Position numbers and translations under genes: made by a program. A DNA stretch of 64,000 nucleotides from Distichodus sexfasciatus (lineage: Eukaryota; Chordata; Actinopteri; Characiformes; Distichodontidae). The DNA lies in contig JAVGVS010000288.1 in NCBI GenBank assembly GCA_032718565.1, forward strand, positions 464,310 through 528,309, given 5' to 3'. The notes beneath the pieces are model-generated. The model was given only the letters and a program-made list of their open reading frames with translations. It searched no databases and was not told where the DNA came from. Of the stretch, positions 1 to 12,512 are shown one piece after another (positions within the stretch are counted from its first letter, which is position 1; the number at the start of each line of letters is the position of its first letter).

Positions 1-499
1 CAGTATTAGCTCAGCTTCTTGCTCTGGTGGACAACAGTTCAGTCATTTTGAGATTTTGGTGTTAATGCACGGGTACACTCACGTTAAACCGTTTGTATAT
101 ACTTTTCTTAGGAGTTGAATGACAACAGTATGTTGGACACTATTCCAGTTATACGTTTTCTAAATCCTGTCTGTTTAGTCATTGTTAGTAGAGGTTGATC
201 GATATTGTTTTTTCAGGGCTGACATTGATACCGATTATTTCTAGTTAACGGGCCGATAACCGAGATTCGGAACCGATATGCTTCTCGGAGCTTCACGCTG
301 CACTTTTGTGCGAGTGTGGTGTGAGTGACGACAAGGCTTCAGGGTTGATTGGCTACTACTCATGTGACGTACAGCCAATAAGACTCTGTTGTTGGCAGTA
401 CATTAAATGAAGCAGTGAGTCGAGAGAAAACGGCACGTGTTGTTTCCCGTCCTCGTTCTCCCCACACCAGATATGTTGGTGGATCCTGCAAAAACCAAT

Positions 500-974
500 C
501 TACAAGCAGCTACCATATTCAAGCATACAAGCATATTCAGAACAGCGCTGCCAGGATCCTGATGAGGGTGCGCAAGTATGACCACATCACCCCCATCCCC
601 TCCACTGGCTCCCTGTCCAATTCAGGCTAGAACATAAGGTCTCTCTTCTCACCCACCATTGCATTCACAGACACCTTTACCTACAGGAACTCCTCAAACC
701 CCATACCTCCTCACGCACCCTCCGTTCTGTAAACACCCTCCAAGTCCACAGAACCAAGCTCCGCAGGATGGGTCATAGGTCCTTTTCATCCATGGCTCCG
801 AGGCTGTGGAACGCCCTCCCTGACTACCTGAGGGCCCCGCAGTCTATTGATGTTTTTAAACGAAACTTGAAAACTCATCTTTTTAGAAAGTCTTTTTGCT
901 AAGGCTTTTTTCTTGTTTTCTTTTATTCTGTAGCACTTTGAGATTGCTAAAATATAAAGTGCAATACAAATAAA

Positions 975-1045
<71 letters not shown>

Positions 1046-1046
1046 G
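500..1046 (+). mobile_element. L2/CR1-like LINE, 3' fragment of the reverse transcriptase ORF and tail
   Basis: One frame reads IQNSAARIL...KYDHITPI, then shifts at about 595-601 and continues HWLPVQFRLEHKVSLLTHHC through SSMAPRLWNALPDYLR and KTHLFRKSFC to a TAA at 900-902. The HWLPV, APRLWN-LP and FK..LKTHLF motifs are the usual C-terminus of L2/CR1-clade reverse transcriptases. The 3' tail reads GCACTTTGAGATTGCT and then TATAAAGTGC and ends in a long ATT repeat, as L2-like LINEs do. It is 5'-truncated, frameshifted and dead. Confidence 0.85.
977..1044. repeat. (ATT)n microsatellite at a LINE 3' end
   Basis: About 22 ATT units with one interruption (TATATT) directly follow the LINE tail, so they probably grew from its terminal repeat. 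Confidence 0.95.
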
Positions 1047-3327
1047 CGACGAGGTCTTACACTGCTGTTGATTGTCTGTTGATCATATAATGCTTGATTA
1101 TTTGTGAAGTAGTTATTTATTTATACATAAATTATGTTTTTGAGAGTCGTAGCGAGGCCTTTTAGTTTTAGTAACGTCAGACATTTGTAGCCCAGAATGC
1201 TTGTAGCTGCAACTCGGTGGCAACCTGGATGCCGAAATGCTACGGACTTCATGATTGGGAGATAGTGGTGGGTGGCGCAACAGGCCAAAACACGAAATCA
1301 AAACAGATTTGCGTGCTGCAAATTAAATTTTAATGTGAATATTCAGGCTGGTTTTTTTTTTTTTCCATTGAGATCACTATTTCAAATGAACATGATTCCT
1401 TAATCTTCAATGACATATTAGGTTCATTTTATGATTACTTGCCATACATTTCTTACATATAGCTCCTTTAATATTGGTGATGGTCAAAATTAAACACTGT
1501 TTCCGATAATCGGCAGAATGCCTAATATCGTACCTCGATAATCGGCCCCCATCGATACTCGGTCGACCCTTAATTGTTAGTAGAATTCCACCGTTCCCAG
1601 TGCTTTCAAGGCTCTGATAACTCGCGTTACCTTACTTCCTCACGTCAATTTGGAGTCTGGCTTATTCATTCTCCGCCATCCAACCTGACTCTGTTTAATC
1701 AATAGACCGCTTGATCAGTCACTTGTTTACCCTGTTTGCTTGTTTGCTTTCCTGAAAGGGCAATTTGTGGACGTCGTGTGTCATGTTCAGTGACCTTATT
1801 GTGATCCTACGCGGGCTCATCAGCGAATGTGCGTGTGTAGGAGAAGACTGTTTAACACGATTACGATGTCTTAATTTGATGAAATCCACCAGCAAAGAAG
1901 CGTCCGTGGAAGGCAAACAGGGTGGGAACGGCCAGCCTAGAATCCCAGGGAAAGGTGACGATGGAACGTCGAATGAAATATACATACGACATTTGAAAGG
2001 AGTGGAGTGTATTATAAGATCCAATTTAGCCCTGAGTAGTCTCTGCAGATTATTACTGATAAAAAAAGATTAAATATTTATCTCTTGTAATTGACTCAGA
2101 AAAGGATGAATAACAGATGCTGTTATGATTTTATATGATGTATTTGCCCTGAAGCTTGCCTAGGGGATGCTTTAAGAACTTTCTGTCCACACATTGCTTT
2201 CAATGTGTTGTTGTTTAATATATGGGGAGACATTTAAACTCCCGGCCTTGTTCCGTGCCATTCGCTGCTGACGCAAGCTACATGCCAGAGTTATATTTTA
2301 CTAATCCAAAGCAGCCTCCGAGGAATTTAATATGACTTTATTGACTAAGACCTCTAACAATTTCCTGCACCAGAAAACCGACAGGAATTCTGACGTGAAG
2401 GTTACTTTAACCTGAGGGATGTTGACCAAGTTCAAGGCTGGAGTATTTCACATGAATTGGCTCGCCAAAGCCGGGATTTGGAAAGTGACACTACCGGTAT
2501 TTCTTCCCGGGGAAAGCTGCAATGTCAACATCGTGTTACACTCCCACCGAGCCAAAAATACAGAACTGGGACATGGGATTGTTTTTATGAAAGAAGATTT
2601 TTTTTTATTTTTATTTTTTATTGTTTGCCAAAACAATGATTTGTCTCGCTCGCTACTGACACTGAGAACAATGGCATAACACCTCTTGGGCCAGTCTGAG
2701 CAGATGGACAAGACAGAGAGAGGGAGGGAGGGAGGTGGGGAGAGAAGATAGGAGAGTAGGAAATGGGGGAATGGGAGAAGAGGAGAGAGAGAGAGTGATG
2801 ACCTGCTTCCTCCATGGAGGAGAGACTGTGCTTGTTTTTATTAGGTAGCCCCAGGGTTCCCCATGACTGATGCAAATAGGTGCCGTCTTGCTGTGGGAGT
2901 ATTATTAGGCCGTTCTCATGCATAGCGGCGGCCTCGCGCCTCATAATGAGGGGGTGCGTGTCTGCCGCCAGCGTCCGCCTCGTTTAGTACATTTATCCTT
3001 CATAAGCATGCAGAAAAACAAGGGGCAGATCTTACCCCGCCCTTCCCCACCAACACGTACACCCTCGCTTATGCTTACGCTCAGCCCCACCGACTGTTAG
3101 GGCTGCCTATTTTTCTATTGATTAATCTATTGACTGTTTTATTTAAATGATTAAATGTTAATATTCATTTTTTTCCTTTTAATTTACACCTTTAATTTTA
3201 CTGATTGCAGTTGTTCATTCAGCGATGTCTGTTGTATTCATGCCATTTACTGCGCAAAGAAACGTGCTTAAAGGAAGGGAAGAAATACAATGATTTGATA
3301 GTCTCAACAAACCCAGCATGCAAGGAC

Positions 3328-3420
3328 TAGGGGTGTAGCGATACATTGATCTACATCGATACATCAGTTCAATGATCAGCAAACCCGTAACTTTGATCCA
3401 AAATGAAAAAACGGATCATA
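3328..3420. mobile_element. Possible solo end of a hAT-like element
   Basis: TAGGGGTGTAGCGATACAT followed by ATCGATACATCAGT resembles the terminal sequence of common fish hAT elements. No matching right terminus or target duplication was found, so this is a relic at best. Confidence 0.35.
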
Positions 3421-4903
3421 CAATGTGCATATTTGTAATGTCTTTAGGTGTATTTTTATTAACTAGTTATTGTTTTTATTTAATTCTTTGGCAATTTCGA
3501 GCTCAGCAATAAAAATCAATGGAAGCGATGGTGTTAAATCAGCATTTGATATTGGCTCATACAGTATTAATCGCTGGCTCCTGAAATGAATTTAATCTGT
3601 CGTATCGTAGCTATTTCAAATCGTTGTCTGTTGAATTGATGTAAAATCATATCGTGATAAAACTTTCCACCTGATTTCCACCACCGTCAAGATCATGCAC
3701 GATGTTACCGTCAGTCGCTGTGGAATAAACCCAGATTTCAGCATTTTTAAAAACACTTCATAGGAGGAAGCAAGAGCTTAGGGCTGAAGTTCTTTTTCAA
3801 AGTCTTCTTAAATAATCTCCCTCCATCCTGACGTCATCCTTTGTATCTGTGACTCGAAACCGCCGACCTCACAGAAGATAAAGTGGCCAATGTCAAGCGC
3901 AGAACCATGAAGCTACTATGGAAAAATGTGCTGCGTCACCCTCATCTATGAGCCTTATGGGCGATCATTAGCGTCTGAGCCACGTCTGCCCTTTGGGAGA
4001 CGCGGTCGCGGCCGAGGACTGGCGCGGTAAATCTCCCGCCCGGCTAAAAGGCTGGCAGGATATTAGTGGGGTTGATGTCATCCGGAGGGGAGGCCGACCT
4101 GCACGAGCGCAGCTCTTTACTCGGAGCGGGAGAAGGTGACTGAGAGAAATCGCGGGAGCCGGAAGGGAGAAGAAACGGGTCAACACTCAATGACATCATT
4201 GCCGGGCTCTGTCGCAAATTCGCACAGATGTTCATTAAAGGGGATCGATCTCTCTCTTTTTTTTTTTTTGAGCCTTACCGGAGCTGTCACATTTGTTCAT
4301 TGACTCGCGCCTCCTCCTCCTTCACGTCAGCTGAGGTCCGTTTTCGGAACTGCGCTTCCTCCAACCTTTTAGAAAAAGGCCACGTCCGAAGTGATGCAGT
4401 CCTCACGGAGAGGCTCAGAGTGGGGTGATGTCATGTCTGGGTGTGTGTGTGTGTCAGTTTAATCCCACCAGCCTCACCTCCTGCCAAGGGGTCGCTCTCC
4501 TCTCCTCTAGGTTTCCTGCCGCAAACTCCATTTTTACCACTTCAGCATGTCAACAAGGAGCGGCGTTAAACCCCAAGGTCGAAATTAATAGACCTTTACC
4601 GCTAGCTGTGCAGTGAAACACATATAAACCCAGTGAAGAGAGGTTTATTTCTGATGAAAATTTGTCTTTCAAACAAGCGCTTGCTGTTTTGTAGCAACAC
4701 AGTTTTAATTATGATTTTTATTTTTAATTACTTAATTGAAAGAGGCGTGTTTTAAGATTCATCCTTCGATTCGTCAGGTTTACTGTTTGACAGTTATTAT
4801 AATATAACGAATAATTTTCTAATAAAATATGGCCTTCCTCAAATATAAAAGTGTGTTATAGATTCTTTCCTCTTTGCAATAACGACCCATGCTTTTCCCA
4901 CAG

Positions 4904-5086
4904 CCGAAGCAGATCGGTGACGACTTCTGTGGCCTGGTGCTGAACCAGCCGCTGGGAGGCCTGCACGTCATCGAGGGGACGCCTCTGTACGACGAGCGCA
5001 CCGACGGCATGGCCTCTGTAGCCGCCTACACGTACGGAGATCACTCTGTGGTGTTTGTGGGGACACGCACAGGGCACCTCAAAAAG
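4904..5086 (+). CDS. plxna3: Internal coding exon of a class A plexin, Sema-domain segment (plxna3-like)
   Basis: This exon encodes 61 residues starting PKQIGDDFCGLVLNQPLGG and ending GTRTGHLKK. The DDFCG...NQPLGG...EGTPLY...SVAAYTY...SVVFVGTRTG...LKK pattern is the conserved core of the plexin Sema beta-propeller, about 300-360 residues into these receptors. The Cys of DDFCG is a conserved disulfide position. Class A plexins are type I membrane receptors that transmit class 3 semaphorin signals, with neuropilins as co-receptors, in axon guidance. The exon follows a pyrimidine-rich acceptor (CTTTTCCCACAG) and ends AAG|GTACGA; both boundaries are phase 0. Among the paralogues, recalled PLXNA3 fits best (LHVIEGTPL, RTDG.ASVAAYTY), but PLXNA1 or PLXNA2 cannot be excluded without an alignment. 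The preceding exon, which would contain the rest of the propeller, is not visible in the 4.9 kb upstream. Confidence 0.93.
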
Positions 5087-6697
5087 GTACGAAGCTTATA
5101 ATCTCCCTCTGCACAAATCAGCGTTTTGGGAGTGTGAGTGAGAGGCGACGCCACCAGGTCGAGTGGTGACGGCTGTTGAAATATTTGTTGATCAGATCAG
5201 CCTGATTGAGTTGTCCAGTTTACCCTTTATAAGTGGTGAAGTTGCTGACGATCCCGAATCCTAAGCTTATAAGGTAGAGCCCTAATTCTTTTTGCAGCAA
5301 CTTCTTTATTTACGTCAAGCCTAAAAAATCCTGCTGTGGTGTTTTTCAGCTTCTATGAAAACTGCCAGTAGTTGTGTAAAGCTGTGTGTCAAGTTAAGAT
5401 CAGCACCGTTCAATTTGCTCCGTTGCACACAAGTTCTAGAGATCAGCGATTGAATCTATATCCCTTTGTGGTAGCATTCGTTGCTTTAAAAGACTAATGT
5501 AGACTGCGCCGACCTGTTCTTTCACAGGTTTTAAAAGGGATCAACGGTGTCGGATACGGTCTGACTTGAGATGGTTTTTCAGTGGCAAAGCTAATTTGAT
5601 CTTCGCAACTGAGTGCGTTGAGTTGGTTCTTTCTATCCTTCCTCCCACACTATAATCACCGCGTGGCCTGAGCACGACACATAAACACAAGTTGTTCCCG
5701 GGGACTTTCCCCGTAATTGTAAGCCACTTTGGGGGAGAAAAATAAGTGTTAGCGAGCCGGCAGATACATGTCCTGCCCGAAGTGTGCGGTGACTGTACGG
5801 AAGCGGGAAAGTATTATGGGTTTATGAGGAGAGATACAGGTTCGTAAAAATGCCAGGGTGTGAGTATTGCCACAGGTGGAGGTCGTGTGAGTGATCGCGG
5901 GGCAGCGCAGGGCAGGCGAGAATGTGCCAGTGAAGCTTCTTTTGGGGGTGGGGGTGGAATTGCACTTAATCCTATCATGCCCCTGCACATGTGTTCCTCT
6001 GCAAGGGGATATAGCACAACCCATAGAAAAGCATTCACCCTTCATTCCAGCACGCACACACACACACCGCGAGCAATAATAAAAGTCCACAACCTTATGA
6101 CTCACCGTATCTGTGAGCAGGGAACAGCTGGAGATGGGTAAAGAATAATTCCCTCACTGCTGGGTTTATGAAAAAAAAAACCCCCACACCGGTTACAAAC
6201 TGCATTTCTTTCTTTTTACCCTCCCCCCTCCTCCGTCCCTTCCCCTCCCCACCCCACCGTGGGGCTACTGACAGCGCCGGGCGAATGACTCCGGCGCGGT
6301 CGGTGTTCAGAGCCGACGAAGAGCCGAGAGACGAACCCTCCGGAGGGGTGGGTGGGGGGAAGAAAAGGGAGACAGGGTGGAGTCTCTAACCCGAGGTTTT
6401 TCTCACAGCAATAAATGTTCCAGGCTGAGCGTATGATAACCTCTGACATGCATCAGAAATGGGCATGTGAGAGTTGGAGGACAAAGGGGGAGAGTGGGAC
6501 AGACAGACAGAGTGAGAAGAGAGTGAGAGAAATGAGGCTCTATTTTAATGATATAAGCGCATAGTGCAAACACATATCCAAGGGCATGTGCTTATGGAAT
6601 TGTGCTAGTTAGTCAGTTAGCCAGACACATTCTCTAATGGGCTCTACTTGTTTGCTCTGTTAAAATAAGGGTCTGTTCTAGGCATTGCATGTAATAC
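5087..6697. other. Intron, no clear element
   Basis: No repeat match or coding pattern was recognised. There is a short CA run at 6053-6069, an A tract followed by C at 6170-6188, and a G/C-rich patch at 6220-6370 with several CpGs. Confidence 0.5.
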
Positions 6698-7322
6698 CTG
6701 ACCCTCCACGGCAAAACCAGTCGCTTGTCGCAAATTTTCAAAATTGAGTTTTTATGTTTTCATGAAAGGGCATAAATCAGCCTTCAAAACGATACCTATA
6801 TGGAATGAATGGGACGACATATGACTGAGATATCAACATTCAAAGGAGTCGGATTTCTCCTGTCACGCCAAGCGAGAAACGGAGAAATCTGCCTTTGAAG
6901 TTGACTATCGCTGTAGCACTTGGTGCGGTCGCGGCTACATTTGTATTTACGGTAGCCTACGCTGCATTCACAGCCGCACGGATAGCCTACCTGCGTTAGG
7001 TTAACTGAACTCGGGAGATGAAGATGGATTCCGGAGAAATATTCCAGTGGATTTACCGTAAATATTGAAGTAGAGCGGTCAAAACACAAACGTTTAACAT
7101 TCTGCTGGAATTGAATTCCTCACCTCAAGAAAGTCACGTTTTTAGGATGGAAAGGGTAAGTTTTTCAGCCAAATTTATTCACAACAGTACAGTATAGACC
7201 TTTCACTGTTTCAAAACACTAAAAACAAAAAATCCACAATTTTACCCCACGCCACATAAACGCTCGTTTTTCTTGGAAACTTCCGTTGCGACAAGCGACT
7301 GGTTTTGCCGTGGAGGTTCACA
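6698..7322. mobile_element. Inverted-repeat element, family D copy 1 (about 625 bp)
   Basis: The ends are long inverted repeats: CTGACCCTCCACGGCAAAAC then CAGTCGCTTGTCGCAA on the left, and TTGCGACAAGCGACTGGTTT then TGCCGTGGAGGTTCA on the right. The interior is nearly collinear with copies at 27159-27731, 29009-29308 and, reversed, 53192-53829. No transposase is present. The superfamily is not certain; a target duplication could not be fixed. Confidence 0.85.
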
Positions 7323-8008
7323 AATACCAGCCTGAGTGTCATCTCGCATTCGCTTTAAAAAGCCAGGTATGCTCACACCTTGGCAAACTGCTGAAAATGT
7401 GGCGCATATGCTGGGTGAAAAACGAAAGCCTTTCTTGGGAGGAAACAGATTCCACCAAAACATAACTTTTCAAACGATCATCTTTTTAAAAAATATATCT
7501 TTCAAGTTTGAGCACTGCTCTGCGTCCGTGTGTGTGTATGTGTGTGTCTGTGTGAGTAACAAGCAAAGCGTACGTGCACCCTTCTATGTATTGCTGTCTT
7601 GATAACGTAGCCTTAAAATAACAGAAAAACACTGCGACTAACTTTGCCCAAAAGTGCAATCATTTTTGCGCTGCCTTAAAATAGCAGTGCGGCAAGAATG
7701 TGCCCGACTCCACTTCATTTTAAGACCGACATGGCCATGGGCGCAAAGTGCGGTGCAAGGTCATTGGCTAGTTAAACACCATATGCACGGGAAATGGGAC
7801 GGGAAAATGAACACTTGCAATGGCCTCAAACTAGCAAAAACACATGCAGAACCATGCTGAAAGATAGAACCCAGAGAGTGATTTTTAACCTCTTAGTGTC
7901 TCATATAGGACACTGAAATCATCACTCGTCATGCTACTTTGCCTTTTGCTCATTTTTCTAGTCTATATAGCGAATGTATTTTTTAACCAGCCGTGTCTGA
8001 TGATTAAA

Positions 8009-8192
8009 GGGCCGGTAAAGTTACCGCTGAGGTACTCATGAGCGAGGCACCGTCCCCAAGCACTGCTCCCCGGAGGCCTGTTAGCTGCCCACTGCTCCTT
8101 CACAGATGGGTTAAATGCAGAGGTCACATTTGGTTGTGGTGCACTGTGTGCTGTGCTGTGGTGTGTTCACAATGACAAATAATCACTCAGTG
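8009..8192 (+). mobile_element. tRNA-derived SINE-1, 5'-truncated copy
   Basis: It matches SINE-1 from GGCCGGTAAAGTTACC through AAGCACTGCTCCCC, TTAGCTGCCCACTGCTCC and GTGCACTGTGTGCTGTG to the end AATGACAAATAATCACTCA. The tRNA-like head with the B box is missing. Confidence 0.85.
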
Positions 8193-8479
8193 TTAGAGGA
8201 ACAATATAGCTTTATGAAGTTAGCTATTACACTTCTATTACGGAGCTATTTCATGTCCTTAAAATATGGCTCAGGATTTAAGGTGTTAAATTGACATTAC
8301 TCAGCACCGCCACTTATCCGTATTAGGCCATGGATGTGAAGTAACCCCATTTTGGGTGGAGTAAGGTTACAGTTCAATGAGAAGATCTCGCATTAAACAA
8401 ATTAAATTCGATAAATTCGTGGCGAGACGCAGAAGAAATCATCGGTGCAAGCTGACTTGGCCGCTTTTCCACAGACGTT

Positions 8480-8525
8480 ATAATTAAAATGAAGTTGGGG
8501 GGTGGTGGGGTTGGGGGGGGGGCAG
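8480..8525 (+). repeat. G-rich run
   Basis: GGGGGGTGGTGGGGTTGGGG and the following G8 tract form a run with G-quadruplex potential on the + strand. Confidence 0.7.
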
Positions 8526-9512
8526 TGAAATACACTACCGCGCTGTGTGTTCTCCATCCAAGCACCCAGCAGGGAAATATAAACGTCCTCACATCCATCC
8601 ATCCTGCTATCAGGTCTGGGGTCAAAGGCCGCTCCTCGGGGACGAGTCCGGCTTTATTTTCCGTGCTCGTTATTTATCAGCAGTTTGTGTGTTTGTACGA
8701 GCTCGTCCTAACGCCACCCGTAATCGGTTGTCTAGTGTTGCTCGGCTGTCTGCCTTCGCCATATGTTTTGGAACAGCCCAATTTAGCGTTTGACTCTGTG
8801 CCGGTAATAACAAACTGGGAGTATTATTTGCAGAGATGTTGTTTTTGAAATGTTGGCTCCGTCCAACTTGTATCTGAGCAAACAGTCTTGGTGCGGTCAG
8901 ATCTTCATGTTTGCTTTACTTGAAAGCGTTCCGGTGGAGCGGAAAGCCGAGCCGTTCCTGCGCTGTCTGCTCTACGTTAGAGGAGGTTCCAGAGTCGTGC
9001 AATTAATCACATATTACTCCTTATCACTGTCTGAGGCTCTGTAATATGCTAATCCTAATAGACTCAAATTAATGCATTATTCAGCAGTCCAGACACTGCA
9101 TCACAATCAAGTGGAACTAGTGTGTAAAAAAAAAACAGCCTGCACACTTCAACCTATCCCCTATTTTTCCTGCGAACGTGCCGGCGATCCCCTTGAATGT
9201 GTAGCACAATTGCAGTTAAATTAAAATGAAGTAGAATTTAAGTATAATAAAACTGCATGAGATTATTATTCAAGCTTGTGTTTGGAACGGAGATCAGTTT
9301 ACCAAATGCTTACATTTACTAGTGCGCTAGCAGCTTTAGTTTAGTTCCGTAATGGATGCATGAAAAATAATATTTAAGGATTAAAGTGTTTGAGACAAAT
9401 GCAGGTATAAGGTGCAGGAACTCGGACTTGCTCCAACTAGAAAAGATAAGGGTAAGAAAATACATAAAAGGTCAAATAATTGGTGTAAAATAGAATAAAA
9501 TAATGATTAAAT

Positions 9513-9937
9513 TAGGGTCGACCGATGACTGGGGGCCGATATTAGACATTTTGCTGATTATCAGTGTTTAATTTTTAATCATTATTAATATTACGTTATT
9601 ACAAGGTGCACTACTGTGGCTCCACTGCCGTCTCGTCTCTCTGTGCTCTCGGCTCACTGCTTTATTTAATGTCCCGCCCACAACACTCTCTGATTGGCTG
9701 TACTGTATGTCACGACAAGTAGTAGCCAATCAATGCTGAAGCCTTGTTGTCACTCACACCACTCTGGCACATGAACGCAGCGTGAAGCCCCGAGAAGGAG
9801 AAGAGAGGAGAGTCTCAGCTGAGCTTGGTATTTGTAAAATTTTGCTGATCAGTTCCAAATATTATTTATCGGCCCCGTTAACTACCAATAATTGGTATCG
9901 ATATCGGTCCTGAAAAACTAATATCGATTGACCTCTA
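9513..9937. mobile_element. hAT-type non-autonomous element, family A copy 2 (425 bp)
   Basis: The left end TAGGGTCGACCGATGACTGG and right end ATATCGATTGACCTCTA are imperfect inverted repeats shared with the 189-1572 element. The interior includes GTGGCTCCACTGCCGTCTC, TGATTGGCT and AAGGCTTCA-like segments also found at 52673-53031. The flanks read ATGATTAAAT and ATGATAAA, a possible decayed target duplication. Confidence 0.82.
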
Positions 9938-10289
9938 ATGATAAACCAGATCGCCATCTCAACATGCATCGTATGTATTATCCAGTGTACTGAAAAATAG
10001 ACTTTTAACATAAAACACTGTATTCGTTGCAGCAGTTATTCATTGAAAACTTAATTGAATGTTTAATATTATGGCACACAGAGACGATATATTTCTGTAT
10101 ATCACATGTATGTACATTTATTTTATTCACCTTTAAATGCCTTTGCTTTATTCTGTCAACCTCTTAGTCTTAAGTATGATAACAAAAGTCATTCTGTTCT
10201 CTAGTAATATTTGATGAACTGTACTTGACTTCCATAAGGTCACTTCTGCTCAACACATTTCACCACCGCAATCTCATCAGCGTCTCGCA

Positions 10290-10630
10290 GCTCTTGTGAA
10301 GTGAGCGTTCGCCACTAAAGTTGAGCGAAGGAGACGCACCGGCTCGTCTGAGACGCTTTCTAAGACGGGAGGCGGGACCCCCACGTCCATGTTAGACATC
10401 TGGAAACCGATTGGGTTGGTGTTTCTGTGTGGGCGTGGCCAGAGCGAGGTCATTAATCAAAAGCCGGAGAGCTGCGGTGAATAAGGATAACGATTTTCCT
10501 CTCGCTATCTGCAATCAATAAGACACGGAGTCTCCACTGGCTGTTCGTCTCGCGCCGAAGCGCGGCTTGTTTGCGCCGAGCCCAGAGCGGAGCGGACGAA
10601 GCAGCGCGGCCTCAGATGGCAGCTGTAATA
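10290..10630. promoter_or_regulatory. CpG-dense, repeat-poor island (putative regulatory)
   Basis: Many CpGs occur in a region without recognised transposons. GC-box-like motifs GGGAGGCGGGAC (about 10368) and GGGCGTGGCC (10432-10441) occur, as does a homeodomain-like CATTAATCA near 10450. Promoter or enhancer function is inference only; there is no TATA box or obvious first exon. Confidence 0.25.
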
Positions 10631-12440
10631 GCTCATGGATAATATTGGAGTTGCATTAATCTGTGTTTAAATTGTCTCCTGGAAGCGCTGGCAGTTGACT
10701 GCGTGAAGTGGTTTGGAATGTTGGTCTACCTGTTGGACTGTGAAGTGGAGGCCGAGGCTTGGGGTCGGGTAATTGCCTCCCGCCTCCCCCCACGAGGGAC
10801 TGTTTGTTTTGGCAGGAGAAGAGAGAAGTGCAGGCCGCTTTCTCTCAAGCTGTACGGAAATCACCCATGAGCTGTTAGTGCTTCCTGTCCCTGCAGGCTG
10901 GTGCTAGAGTTAGCAGGAACACAGAGGCTCCAGGAGAGAGGGAGGGAGGGAGGGAGGCAGGGAGGAAGAAAGAATGTACTGTTATCAGACTCTCCTTTAT
11001 CCAACACAAATATGTATTTTTCTTGCTCTGGTCATTTTAAGGGCTGGGCCACCATCAGAGTGAATCTGTGTGTGTGTATGTGTGTGTGTTGCCGCTGTAC
11101 TACATCTTAACACTTCTAATCATGATGTCTCCCTGTTCTGGCAGACTGTGTTTGTTCCTCACCAGACTTTCTTCCGCAAAGTGCAAAAATGGTTCTACCC
11201 ATTTCCACATTCATTTTCAGACTGAGGGGAAGATGAATGGTCCCATTTTTTTTTATCCCTCTCTGTTTTGGTGCATGATTTCAGGCCTGGGAGCTCTTTC
11301 TCTGCATGCCTTATTTTTGCTTTAAAACAACTAAATGTGCAAATCAGGTGGAGAAAATTAAAGAGGGGATTATTTTGTTGGAGAAGCAGGTTTACGTGTA
11401 TAGCACATTATCACACAGAAAGCGTATTCAGTGTGCTTTGCCGCAATAAAACGAAAATCAAATAAGAGTAAAAGACAAAAAGTGTAAATGATGTCAAATA
11501 ATTCATAAAAGTAAATTAAATTAAACGTGCAGATATTCAGTGCGGTCAAATCTAAGAGTGGTTAATTAAAGGTGATGGAAAATATAAGCTTCTTTTAAAA
11601 AGCGTTCTCGTATTCATCAGCAGTGGCCAACGTAATTTTGGATTTTAACGCCACACCTACACAGACAGAGGGGATGCCGATTTGAAACGGCAAAAATGTC
11701 ACATCAATTTGCCGTCCAAAGTTTCCTTTGACGTTTTTTTGGGCTTTGTGAGGTATTGGCTGACAGGGTTCTGAATTCTTCCCTCTATGAAGTGCTATGG
11801 CAGGAGCGTTTGTGTCACGAATGTGAAACAAAATGAAAATAAATAGACCTGCGCCCTGTATCGTTCACGTGCTGCTCACGGAGTCGGCCAGCTATCTGCC
11901 ACGCGAACCGCAACAGACCGCCGATAATCTCACCTCTGGGAAATAAACCCAAGGTTGTTGGTTTTCCACGGAACGCCGCGGCGGCGGCGGATGAAAACTG
12001 TGTGTCTCTACCCGTAGTGGCTTTAGGTGTGGTGTATATCACAGCGAACAGTGCAATAGGACGTACGAGGCCACGCTCGAATCCGTAATAAGGTCATTTC
12101 ACGTAGCTTTAAAGTATAGTCTCTTTAGCCGCTAAAAGCCTCTCAGGGTAGCACCACTATATCACCAGATTAAACCAGGCCGTATTGAGCCGACCTCCAA
12201 ACAGCCTCGGCTTCGTCCTTCCTGTAGCTGCACCGGGAGGAAGCCGTTGTGTACTTTTATACGGAGAGACATATCCCATTACACGACGGCATTATCATGT
12301 TTATGTTTCATAAAGATAAATAATCTGCCCCGTGATTTCTTGCGTAGGCCTGCTGACGTATTGCGGTGCCAATAAAAACAAGACGGAAAACAGCAGATAA
12401 GGGTCCAGTCTCACAAAGCTGCAAATTAACAACAAATTGC

Positions 12441-12512
12441 CCAACCTGCTAGCAATACCAGTTTGGTCCAGTAAGCTGGGTTTAGCGGGTCACGGGCTTA
12501 AGATGGGCAGGA
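12441..12512. repeat. Degenerate dispersed repeat also seen near 60140
   Basis: Segments CCAGTTTGGTCCAG, AAGCTGGGTTTAGC and GCTTAAGATGG recur in altered order and orientation at 60137-60195 (GGTCCAGCTTAAGATGGTGA, then TAAAACCAGTTTGG). This resembles the short CCAGCT/AGCTGG-type repeats common in fish genomes. The classification is tentative. Confidence 0.35.

Larger units (their letters stand above)
189..1572. mobile_element. hAT-type non-autonomous element, split by a LINE insertion
   Basis: The termini are imperfect inverted repeats (TAGAGGTTGATCGAT on the left, ATACTCGGTCGACCCTTA on the right). They are flanked by a perfect 8-bp duplication ATTGTTAG at 181-188 and 1573-1580, the hallmark of hAT transposition. 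Homologous copies lie at 9513-9937, 52673-53031 and 58975-59846. The left half matches them to about position 446 and the right half resumes at about 1460. Between these lies an L2-like LINE tail plus about 400 bp of unassigned DNA. No transposase is present. Confidence 0.85.
1..4903 (+). other. Intron upstream of the first plexin exon (partial)
   Basis: No coding exon with plexin similarity was found. 1-188 is unremarkable AT-rich DNA, and 189-1572 is a composite transposon described separately. 1573-3300 holds no element I recognise; a purine-rich patch occurs at 2705-2800. 3328-3420 resembles a hAT-type end. 3900-4450 is moderately CpG-rich. The acceptor for the exon lies at 4885-4903. Confidence 0.7.
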
